From contig CAKTFL010000113.1 of assembly GCA_934555855.1 (NCBI GenBank), positions 1 through 7,084 on the forward strand: 7,084 nucleotides of DNA, in the 5' to 3' direction. The notes beneath the pieces were generated by a model, which searched no databases, had not been told where the DNA came from, and saw nothing but the letters and a program-made list of their open reading frames with translations. This DNA is from an uncultured Sphingomonas sp. (GTDB lineage: Bacteria; Pseudomonadota; Alphaproteobacteria; Sphingomonadales; Sphingomonadaceae). Both the position numbers and the translations under genes were made by a program. Shown here in pieces: positions 1 through 4,973 of this stretch. Within the stretch, counting starts at the first letter, position 1. Each line of letters begins with the position of its first letter.

Positions 1-3
1 CCC

Positions 4-117
4 TGAGGCTACGCCTCAACCGCTGACCGCCTGCGCGGTGGCAAGGGATGGGCGGAGAGCGGAGGCACGGCCTTTGGAAGGCTGGTGGCGACAGCTGCCG
101 GTCCCGAAAAGGACGGC
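4..117. repeat. Hairpin-rich stretch downstream of the NmrA-like gene
   Basis: This noncoding stretch follows the stop of the minus-strand gene ending at 159. It contains four short inverted repeats: TGAGGC/GCCTCA (4-9 and 13-18, loop of 3), ACCGC/GCGGT (26-30 and 35-39, loop of 4), GCCTT/AAGGC (70-74 and 78-82, loop of 3), and GTCC/GGAC extended by GCC/GGC across one bulged G (97-104 and 111-117, loop CGAAAA). The last could act as a terminator for the minus-strand operon, but no T-run follows it on either strand. What lies left of base 1 is unknown, so the hairpins may instead belong to a neighbouring gene's 3' region. Confidence 0.35.
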
Positions 118-158
118 ATTTCGGAAAATCGGGATGACCACCCGCGGCAAAGACGCGA

Positions 159-1040
159 TCAGGTCAGGATGACTGGCCGCAGCACCTCCTCGCAGAACGT
201 GCGGAAGCTGGTCGATCCGAGATTTTCGGGCACTCGGGGAGCGGTGTCATCGATGCCCTCCTCCTTGGCACGATACATGTCGACATACCCTTGCGCGATG
301 GATGCCGTTGCCCCCCGATCGATGAACTGCTGGCGAAACTGATCGTAGCCGATCTTCTGGTAGCGGACCGCGCGACCCAGCACCTCCGCCATGATCGTCG
401 CCTGGTCGTTGAACGACAGCACCTCCGGCCCGAGCACCGGCACGTCCTCGCAGCCCGTCCAGCTATCGTCGCCGAGCAGGCGGACTGCCGCCGCGGCCAT
501 GTCGCTGGTCGCTGTGAAGGGCAGCTGCCGATCGGCATCGATCGGGCCGAAGAACATGCCCTTCTCGCGGATCGCGCCCACCTGCCTCGCGGTGTTTTCC
601 ATGAACGAAGGCATGGCGAGGCCGCGGAAGGCGGCGCCGCTCGCCATCAGCAGCTCGTCCGCCCGGAGCGACGCGGTGACAGGGCCGGCCCGATCCTGCC
701 ATCGCGTGCCGCGACCGAGTGCGGTGACCGCGACGACCCGCGGGACCGCGTGGCGCCGTAACGCCTCCGCCGCCGGTCGCGTGAAGTCTAGCCACGCTTC
801 CTCCAGGCTCTTGGTGGCATCGGGCGGGACGAGCCAGAACACGGCATCGGCGTCGCCGAACGCCCGGTCGACGATCGTCGGATTACCGTGCGAGCCCTCG
901 ATCACCTCGATCCGCTTCCGGACGGTATCGGGAAGCGTGGCGGCATCGCACACGACGACGCGCACGTCGGCGCCGGCGGCGAGCAGCCCGGTGGTCACCT
1001 TGCGGCCGATCTGGCTGGTGGGTGCGGTAACGACGATCAT
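159..1040 (-). CDS. NmrA-like NAD(P)-binding Rossmann-fold protein (atypical SDR)
   Basis: This is a 293-residue protein of the NmrA / atypical short-chain dehydrogenase type, predicted soluble and cytoplasmic. It opens with a beta strand and a dinucleotide-binding loop, IVVTAPTSQIGRKV (residues 2-15), a variant of the usual TGATGxxG. Further family features are DADAVFWLVPP (63-73), where a bound substrate or cofactor would lie, VVAVTALGRG (102-111), the helix start SFMENTARQV (145-154), and PVLGPEVLSFNDQA (201-214), typical of the C-terminal part of NmrA and quinone-reductase-like (YtfG) proteins. No classical SDR YxxxK pair is obvious, so it may be a redox sensor, a quinone or azo reductase, or an isomerase. 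The start at 1040 is chosen because the family begins at this MIVV strand and GAGAG lies seven bases upstream. An in-frame extension to a GTG at 1154 is Pro/Arg-rich and unlike the family. It follows the methyltransferase gene after 110 bp and is probably co-transcribed with it. The family call is firm; the reaction is unknown. Confidence 0.85.
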   Translation of the reverse strand: MIVVTAPTSQIGRKVTTGLLAAGADVRVVVCDAATLPDTVRKRIEVIEGSHGNPTIVDRAFGDADAVFWLVPPDATKSLEEAWLDFTRPAAEALRRHAVPRVVAVTALGRGTRWQDRAGPVTASLRADELLMASGAAFRGLAMPSFMENTARQVGAIREKGMFFGPIDADRQLPFTATSDMAAAAVRLLGDDSWTGCEDVPVLGPEVLSFNDQATIMAEVLGRAVRYQKIGYDQFRQQFIDRGATASIAQGYVDMYRAKEEGIDDTAPRVPENLGSTSFRTFCEEVLRPVILT

Positions 1041-1150
1041 GATCTGTCTCTCACGATGAGCGTGGATGGACCAAGGTGAAGGAGGGAAGTCGCCGCTGGC
1101 GGTGCGTCGCTTCGGCGGGCTGTGGTGTCCGGCGACGCCACGCGGCCGCT

Positions 1151-1825
1151 TCACAGGCGGATGCTAAGCTCGATATCATCGTCGAACGCCACGGAGCGGA
1201 AGCCGCCATTGGCGGCTCGGACGCGGTCGAGATAGGTAGGGCAGAAGTCCGCATTGTCGGCGACGATCAGCGCGCCCTGGCGAAGCCGCGGCAGCACGAG
1301 GTCGAGCACGTCCGGGTAGAGCGCCTTCGCGCCGTCTAGCAGAAGCAGGTCGACATGTCCGGGCAGGTCGCGCGCCAGCGTCTCCAGCGCATCGCCCTCA
1401 CGAAATTCGACGAGGTCGCCAAGGCCCGCCTCCGCCAGGTTCGCCCTTGCCCGCGCTACCTTCGATGGCTCGAACTCGCTGGTGACAAGCTGGCCACCAC
1501 CATTGTCGCGCAGTGCCGCCGCCAGACATATCGTCGACAGGCCGAAGGACGTGCCGAACTCCACGATCGAGGTGGCGCGCATCGAACGCGCCAGCATGTA
1601 GAGCAGGTCGCCCGTCGTACGCGACACGGCAAGCGGAATGTCCTTCATGCGGCTGTAGAGATCGAGATAGTCGGTGCGGCTGCGCACCAGCCGCGCCTTG
1701 TCGTCGCCTGTCAGGCCGTTCCAATAGTCGGCCACGGAGGGCGTGGTGGCGGGATCAACAGCATCGGCTTCGGTGAAGAGCCGGTCGAGCAGCGGCGCCA
1801 CGGGGCTGGTCGTCAGGATCGTCAT
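1151..1825 (-). CDS. SAM-dependent O-methyltransferase, catechol-OMT-like
   Basis: This is a 224-residue class I S-adenosylmethionine-dependent methyltransferase, close to the metal-dependent O-methyltransferase family 3 (COG4122 type). Motif I is VEFGTSFGLST (88-98), the SAM-binding glycine-rich loop. An acidic residue ends strand two (E117 in TSEFEP), and GDA (144-146) is the adenine-contact position. LLLLDGAKALY (160-170) and IVADNA (187-192) carry D164, K167, D190 and N191. These match in order and spacing the metal-binding Asp, catalytic Lys and metal-binding Asp-Asn of catechol O-methyltransferase, so methyl transfer to a catechol-like hydroxyl is a reasonable inference. There is no signal peptide. 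The start at 1825 is set by a strong Shine-Dalgarno sequence seven bases away. It is first in a two-gene minus-strand unit and divergent from a TetR gene, which suggests substrate-induced expression. The physiological substrate cannot be read from the sequence. Confidence 0.85.
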   Translation of the reverse strand: MTILTTSPVAPLLDRLFTEADAVDPATTPSVADYWNGLTGDDKARLVRSRTDYLDLYSRMKDIPLAVSRTTGDLLYMLARSMRATSIVEFGTSFGLSTICLAAALRDNGGGQLVTSEFEPSKVARARANLAEAGLGDLVEFREGDALETLARDLPGHVDLLLLDGAKALYPDVLDLVLPRLRQGALIVADNADFCPTYLDRVRAANGGFRSVAFDDDIELSIRL

Positions 1826-1832
1826 GGAAAGG

Positions 1833-1838
1833 CTCCTT
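1833..1838 (-). promoter_or_regulatory. Ribosome binding site deciding the methyltransferase start
   Basis: On the minus strand AAGGAG stands seven bases before the ATG at 1825. It fixes that ATG over the longer reading frame that runs upstream to 1915 with no family similarity. Confidence 0.75.
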
Positions 1839-1863
1839 GGAAAAGCGTCTTGCGATGCCATGG

Positions 1864-1893
1864 AAAATACGACTAGTTCGTCAGGTTTGTTAA
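1864..1893 (-). promoter_or_regulatory. Candidate sigma70-type promoter of the methyltransferase operon
   Basis: Read on the minus strand, TTAACA (1893-1888) is one base from the TTGACA -35 consensus. After an 18-bp spacer, TATTTT (1869-1864) matches four of six -10 positions. Transcription would start near 1857, giving a leader of about 30 bases before the ATG at 1825. It is the best promoter-like pair in the 88-bp divergent gap. Start-site data would be needed to prove it. Confidence 0.45.
1869..1881. promoter_or_regulatory. Candidate TetR operator (interrupted dyad)
   Basis: ACGA (1869-1872) and TCGT (1878-1881) form a 13-bp interrupted dyad with a 5-bp centre, CTAGT. It lies between the proposed -35 and -10 elements of the methyltransferase promoter and about 33 bp before the repressor's own start. 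TetR-family dimers usually bind short dyads placed like this. The arms are only four bases, so the match could be chance. Confidence 0.3.
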
Positions 1894-1913
1894 TCGCATT
1901 CGGAAAGGCGGGC

Positions 1914-2543
1914 ATGGCCGAGCGCCGAAAACCGCAGATTTCCTCAAGGAAGCAGCCCCGACAGGCACGCGCGAACGACCTTGTCGCGGCCGTCCTCGAT
2001 GCTGCTATTCAGGTTCTGCGAACCGACGGCGCGGCCCGGTTCACCACCGCTCGCGTCGCCGAGCGGGCAGGTGTGAGCGTGGGGTCCCTCTATCAATATT
2101 TCCCGAACAAGGCCGCGATCCTGTTCCGCCTGCAGAGCGACGAATGGCGGCGGACGAGCGCGATGCTGCGCGAAATCCTGGAAGATCGGGGCTCGACGCC
2201 GGTGTCACGACTGCGGGCGCTCACCCATGCGTTCCTTCGCTCCGAATGCGACGAAGCGGAGGTACGAACCGCCCTGGCGGACGCCGCACCGCTCTACCGC
2301 GATGCTCCGGAGACTGCAGCGGCGCGTGAGGCCGGATCGTCCGTGATCCTCGCCTTCATGAAGGAGGCACTGCCTGGCCGCGGGGGCGACGAGATAAGGC
2401 TCGCCTCCGATCTCGTGGAGTTGACGCTCACCCGGGTAGGGAGCCGCTTTTCGGAGCGACCACGGACGGAGCGAGAGATAAGTGCCTTCGCGGACGCGAT
2501 GGCCGACATGTTCTCCGCCTACGTCCAGTTCGTTGCCCGCTAG
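1914..2543 (+). CDS. TetR/AcrR-family transcriptional regulator
   Basis: This is a 209-residue DNA-binding repressor of the TetR family. A basic N-terminal arm (residues 4-19) leads into the HTH domain. Its core is FTTARVAERAGVSVGSLYQYF (43-63), followed by PNKAAIL (64-70), the hallmark of the family. Residues 75-209 are helical, with no strong signature that I can tie to a named ligand class, as expected for the variable ligand-binding and dimerisation half. The start at 1914 is chosen because GGAAAGG (1902-1908) precedes it at 5 bp and the length is normal for the family; the frame remains open upstream to 1743, but that part lies over the methyltransferase gene. It is divergent from the methyltransferase and NmrA-like genes, so local repression of that pair, and autorepression, is the standard expectation. 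The family call is near certain; targets and ligand are inferred or unknown. Confidence 0.95.
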   Translation: MAERRKPQISSRKQPRQARANDLVAAVLDAAIQVLRTDGAARFTTARVAERAGVSVGSLYQYFPNKAAILFRLQSDEWRRTSAMLREILEDRGSTPVSRLRALTHAFLRSECDEAEVRTALADAAPLYRDAPETAAAREAGSSVILAFMKEALPGRGGDEIRLASDLVELTLTRVGSRFSERPRTEREISAFADAMADMFSAYVQFVAR

Positions 2544-2617
2544 TCGCCTGGATTCCCGATTGGGAACCTTCAGCGAGACCGCCAGGGCAGGGTCGGACTT
2601 CCCGGCGCGTCCAGCCT

Positions 2618-2662
2618 GGCCGATTTCGGGATGGCGCAATCTAGGAAACGGCCGAATTCGGG
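2618..2662. repeat. Two near-identical palindromic 13-mers
   Basis: GGCCGATTTCGGG (2618-2630) and GGCCGAATTCGGG (2650-2662) differ at one base and start 32 bp apart, about three helical turns. Each contains a palindrome or near-palindrome (CCGAATTCGG is perfect). The geometry suits a pair of protein-binding sites on one face of the helix. No binding protein can be named, and chance in GC-rich DNA is possible. Confidence 0.35.
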
Positions 2663-2725
2663 CGAACGCAACGCGTGACCCGAGTGACGCACCCAGCCTG
2701 TGGTCCCCCACCTCCGACTTGCGAT

Positions 2726-2748
2726 CGCGGGCTGTCCTACAGCCCGCG
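2726..2748. repeat. Perfect 10-bp hairpin, possible terminator
   Basis: CGCGGGCTGT (2726-2735) pairs perfectly with ACAGCCCGCG (2739-2748) around the loop CCT. It is the strongest simple hairpin in the noncoding DNA. On the plus strand it is followed by CTTGTCCC rather than a T-run, so intrinsic termination of the tetR transcript is possible but not shown. It lies about 180 bp after the tetR stop and about 180 bp before nusB. Confidence 0.45.
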
Positions 2749-2851
2749 CTTGTCCCATAAACCGGCGCGATGGACCATCCCTCATGCCTCGCCCATACCC
2801 ATCGCAGGTCGGCGGCTATCGTCGGAGAAGGGGCGGCTAGTGTCGATATTC

Positions 2852-2872
2852 CGGAAACTTCGGAAACTTCGG
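2852..2872. repeat. 9-bp tandem repeat upstream of nusB
   Basis: CGGAAACTT occurs twice back to back (2852-2869) and is followed by CGG. The first copy overlaps the palindrome TTCCGGAA (2849-2856). The repeat ends 53 bp before the nusB start, so it is probably in the nusB promoter or leader. Its function is unknown. Confidence 0.5.
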
Positions 2873-2925
2873 CCATCAACCGCGGGGCTGACAGCGCCGC
2901 CGACCGCGCCTACATGCGCCGCCAC

Positions 2926-3396
2926 ATGTCCCGTACCCCAGCCAGAACCCCCGCCCGGACCAAGGCCCGCGCCGCGGCCCGTCTCGCCGCCGTCCAGGCG
3001 CTCTACCAGCATGAGATGGAGGGCACCGCCGTGCCGCAGCTCCTGCACGAGTTCCACCATCACCGGCTCGGCGCCACCGTGGAGGATGTGGAATATGCCG
3101 AGGCGGACGTCGATTTCTTCGACGATCTGGTCCGCGGCGTTTCCGCCCGTCAGGGAGAGATCGACCGCGCGATCGAGGCGAAGCTCGCCAGCGGCTGGAG
3201 CCTCGCCCGGCTCGACAAGCCGATGAAGGCGATCTTGCGCGCCGGCACCTATGAGCTGATGGCCCGCGCCGACGTGCCGACCGGCGCATCGATCAGCGAA
3301 TATGTCGACGTCGCCCATGCCTTTTACGAGCGGCGGGAGGCGGGCTTCGTCAACGGCCTGCTCGATGCGATCGCCAAGCAGGTGCGGCCCGCCTGA
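2926..3396 (+). CDS. nusB: Transcription antitermination factor NusB
   Basis: This is a 156-residue cytoplasmic, all-helical RNA-binding protein. With NusE (S10) it binds boxA RNA and supports antitermination of rRNA operons. Family landmarks are the N-terminal helix RLAAVQALYQHEMEG (19-33) with the arginine and LYQ expected for boxA contact, WSLARLDKPMKAILRAGTYEL (91-111), and the C-terminal ISEYVDVAHAF (123-133) and FVNGLLDAIAK (141-151). The first 18 residues are rich in Arg, Ala and Pro, as in sphingomonad versions. The start at 2926 is preferred because it gives the usual length; ATG 2914 and ATG 2770 are in frame but add residues not seen in the family. No candidate has a clear Shine-Dalgarno sequence, so the exact start is uncertain by four residues. 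The stop overlaps the DUF4169 start. Confidence 0.96.
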   Translation: MSRTPARTPARTKARAAARLAAVQALYQHEMEGTAVPQLLHEFHHHRLGATVEDVEYAEADVDFFDDLVRGVSARQGEIDRAIEAKLASGWSLARLDKPMKAILRAGTYELMARADVPTGASISEYVDVAHAFYERREAGFVNGLLDAIAKQVRPA

Positions 3397-3572
3397 TGGC
3401 GGAGGTCGTCAACCTTCGTCAGGCGCGCAAGGCGAAGCGTCGTGCCGAGGCGGAGACGACCGCGGCCGCCAACCGCGCCGCCTTCGGTCGGACCAGGGCG
3501 GAAAAGGAGGTCACCACGGCCGAGCTCGACCGGCGCGCCCGCGATCTCGACAATGCCCGCCGGGAACGCTGA
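3396..3572 (+). CDS. DUF4169 family small protein
   Basis: This 58-residue, highly charged, predicted helical protein matches the DUF4169 pattern. It begins VVNLRQARKAKRRAEAE (residues 4-20), then has NRAAFGRTRAEKE (26-38), and ends LDNARRER (51-58), the basic tail common in this family. There is no signal peptide or membrane segment; a nucleic-acid-binding or small adaptor role is possible from charge alone, but no function is established. Its ATG shares one base with the nusB stop (TGATG), which points to translational coupling with nusB. The only upstream purine run (CAGGTG, 3379-3384) is weak, consistent with that. Its stop is one base from that of the convergent gene. Confidence 0.88.
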   Translation: MAEVVNLRQARKAKRRAEAETTAAANRAAFGRTRAEKEVTTAELDRRARDLDNARRER

Positions 3573-3582
3573 CTTAGCGTCC
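3563..3582. terminator. Possible bidirectional hairpin over two convergent stops
   Basis: ACGCT (3566-3570) pairs with AGCGT (3576-3580) around a 5-base loop. GG (3563-3564) and CC (3581-3582) extend the stem across one bulged A. The loop region includes most of both stop codons (TGA 3570-3572 plus, TAA 3576-3574 minus). No T-run follows on either side, so a role as terminator is only suggested by its place between converging genes. Confidence 0.3.
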
Positions 3583-3858
3583 GGTCAACACGTTGTTCCA
3601 GATCATCGCGTTGCCGACATCGTTGAACCAGTTGTCGAAGGTGATGCGAACCAGCGCGCTGTTCTGCTGGCCGAAGGACATGGCCTGTTCCTCGGCGGCG
3701 ACGAGAAGAAAAGTGCTGCGTGGGCTGGCGCGGCCATTGATGTCGGCCAGTTCCGCCTCGGTCAGCGCACCGGCACCGAAGCCGGGTTCCGCCAGTGCGG
3801 TTGCCGGCATCGTAGCCAGGGCAAGCGCGGCGGCGGAAGCGAAGCGCAACGGAGACAT
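3574..3858 (-). CDS. Small secreted protein of unknown function
   Basis: This is a 94-residue precursor that I cannot assign to a named family. Residues 1-23 form a clear Sec signal peptide: Arg5, a hydrophobic Ala/Leu core, then ALA before E24, giving a mature protein of about 71 residues. The mature part starts with ALTEAELADINGR (31-43), which resembles the LxxxELxxxxG motif found after the signal peptide in some other small exported proteins, and superficially the leader motif of double-glycine peptides. The end is rich in Asn and aromatic residues (F74, W77, F78, W87 within FDNWFNDVGNAMIWNN, 74-89); there are no cysteines or membrane segments. The start at 3858 is supported by GGAAAGGA nine bases upstream. 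The gene lies antisense between DUF4169 and thiL, with a stem-loop just ahead of its ribosome binding site. A periplasmic or surface location is inferred. Confidence 0.75.
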   Translation of the reverse strand: MSPLRFASAAALALATMPATALAEPGFGAGALTEAELADINGRASPRSTFLLVAAEEQAMSFGQQNSALVRITFDNWFNDVGNAMIWNNVLTGR

Positions 3859-3867
3859 TGGCCACCA

Positions 3868-3907
3868 TCCTTTCCTTGCCCGCCCGTTCATCAATCGCAT
3901 GGCGGGC
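3868..3907 (-). promoter_or_regulatory. Ribosome binding site with adjacent leader stem-loop
   Basis: On the minus strand the start at 3858 is preceded by GGAAAGGA (3875-3868) at nine bases. Two bases further upstream ends a perfect 7-bp inverted repeat, GCCCGCC/GGCGGGC (plus positions 3878-3884 and 3901-3907, 16-base loop). If transcribed, the hairpin would sit directly against the Shine-Dalgarno sequence and could affect initiation. Confidence 0.45.
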
Positions 3908-3981
3908 GTGTCGGGTTCCGGGAAGGATTACGGCCGCATTGACAGGCGGACAGCCGGGCACCGCGGCGCTACCACCGGCCT

Positions 3982-4878
3982 GTGACCGAATCGGAGTTCA
4001 TAGCCGCGCTCCGCACGTTGCCGCTCCATTCCGGCGCGCGCGGCCTGCTCGATGACGCGGCGCTGGTCGCGGCGGGGCCGCTGGTCCTGACCACCGACAC
4101 GCTGGTCGAGGGGGTTCATTTCCTCGCCGCGGACCCGCCGGAGGATGTCGCCTGGAAGCTGGTGGCGGTCAGCCTGTCGGATCTCGCGGCCAAGGGCGCG
4201 CGGCCGGAAGGGATCCTGCTCAACTATCCGCTCGACCGCGATGGCGGGGACCGGCGCTTCCTCGCCGGCCTGGCGGAGGTGCTGGAGACGTTCGACGTTG
4301 CGTTGATCGGCGGCGACACGGTGTCGCTGCCGGCCGGTGCGCCGCGGGTGCTGACGGTGACCTCGCTCGGCGCCGACGCCGCCGCTCCGTCCCGAACGGA
4401 CGCGTGTGCCGGGGACGGCCTGTGGGTTACGGGCACGATCGGCGATGCGGGTGCGGGCCTGCAGATCGCGCTGGGAGAAGCCGGCCCGGCCGAGCTACTC
4501 GCCGCCTATCGCCGCCCCTGGCCGCGCCTGGCGGAGGGACGCGCGCTCGGCCCGGTCGTCCATGCCATGGCCGATGTCTCTGACGGCCTGCTGCTCGACG
4601 CGGCGCGGATGGCGGCGGCGAGCGGATTGTCGGTGTCGGTCGCGCTCGACGCGGTGCCCCTGTCGCCCGCAGCCCGCGCCTGGGGCATGGACCCGCTCGC
4701 CGCCGCGACGGCCGGCGACGACTATCAGCTGCTGTTCGCCGCGCCCGCCGGCTGGACGCCGCCGGTCGCCGCGACACTCGTCGGCCGTTTCGCTGACGGA
4801 TCAGGGCTCGGCCTGACCCACGCGGGCTTGCCCGTGCCGCTGCCCGCCAGCCTCGGATACCAGCACGCAAGTCGTTGA
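3982..4878 (+). CDS. thiL: Thiamine-monophosphate kinase ThiL
   Basis: This 298-residue cytoplasmic enzyme phosphorylates thiamine monophosphate with ATP to make thiamine diphosphate, the active cofactor. It belongs to the PurM/ThiL/SelD ATP-binding superfamily. Landmarks in order are LLDDAALV (22-29), [11 protein letters not shown] (37-47) with Mg-binding and substrate-binding acidic residues, [10 protein letters not shown] (64-73), IGGDTVS (109-115), [12 protein letters not shown] (148-159), [10 protein letters not shown] (197-206) and GDDYQLLFA (245-253), where most homologues have GEDYELLF. Length is normal. The start is a GTG with no evident Shine-Dalgarno sequence; it is the start that gives the expected N-terminus. 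It is followed after 95 bp by hppA. Only the small antisense gene separates it from nusB, with which thiL is often adjacent in proteobacteria. No thiamine riboswitch is visible upstream. Confidence 0.95.
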   Translation: MTESEFIAALRTLPLHSGARGLLDDAALVAAGPLVLTTDTLVEGVHFLAADPPEDVAWKLVAVSLSDLAAKGARPEGILLNYPLDRDGGDRRFLAGLAEVLETFDVALIGGDTVSLPAGAPRVLTVTSLGADAAAPSRTDACAGDGLWVTGTIGDAGAGLQIALGEAGPAELLAAYRRPWPRLAEGRALGPVVHAMADVSDGLLLDAARMAAASGLSVSVALDAVPLSPAARAWGMDPLAAATAGDDYQLLFAAPAGWTPPVAATLVGRFADGSGLGLTHAGLPVPLPASLGYQHASR

Positions 4879-4956
4879 TGCGCTTGCGCTGTCCGGCTCG
4901 CCACCATAGCCTCCGGGCTGCGCGGCCAGTCCGGACCACATGGGCGGTCGCCACAC

Positions 4957-4967
4957 AGGAGAAGGAA
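4957..4967 (+). promoter_or_regulatory. Ribosome binding site of hppA
   Basis: The purine-rich AGGAGAAGGAA ends six bases before the hppA ATG and fixes the start at 4974. The rest of the 95-bp thiL-hppA gap shows no convincing terminator. TTGCGC (4884) and CATAGC (4905) are only weakly promoter-like with 15-bp spacing, so read-through from thiL is plausible. Confidence 0.7.
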
Positions 4968-4973
4968 GCGCGC

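Larger units (their letters stand above)
2544..2925. other. 382-bp intergenic region between tetR and nusB
   Basis: I find no credible gene here: the open frames are continuations or shadows of neighbouring genes. TTCCC/GGGAA (2553-2557 and 2562-2566, loop of 4), 9 bases after the TetR stop, is a weak terminator-like hairpin with no T-run. Further along are two near-palindromes, a 10-bp hairpin and a tandem repeat, each listed separately. The region must contain the nusB promoter unless the nusB transcript begins further upstream, but I see no convincing -35/-10 pair. Confidence 0.6.

Noticed and set aside
391..1059. Plus-strand open frame of 222 codons over the NmrA-like gene.
   Set aside because: It is a shadow of the real minus-strand gene in GC-rich DNA: its composition is low-complexity Ser/Ala/Arg/Thr and no family pattern is visible.
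1041..1154. Upstream extension of the NmrA-like gene to a GTG at 1154 overlapping the methyltransferase stop.
   Set aside because: The extra 38 residues are Pro/Arg/His-rich and precede the conserved first beta strand. The ATG at 1040 gives the normal N-terminus.
1743..1913. Longer TetR protein beginning inside the methyltransferase gene.
   Set aside because: It would overlap a well-supported gene and add residues before the basic arm. ATG 1914 has a ribosome binding site.
2770..2925. Longer NusB beginning at ATG 2770 or 2914.
   Set aside because: The added residues do not resemble NusB N-termini and contain the tandem-repeat translation PETSETS. The 156-residue form has the usual length.
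3939..3973. TTGACA as the -35 element of a thiL promoter.
   Set aside because: No acceptable -10 occurs at 16-18 bp; the nearest candidate, GCTACC, is 23 bp away. It is kept only as a comment in the thiL start finding.
4884..4910. Promoter-like TTGCGC/CATAGC upstream of hppA.
   Set aside because: The spacing is 15 bp and both hexamers are poor matches, so it is not enough to call.
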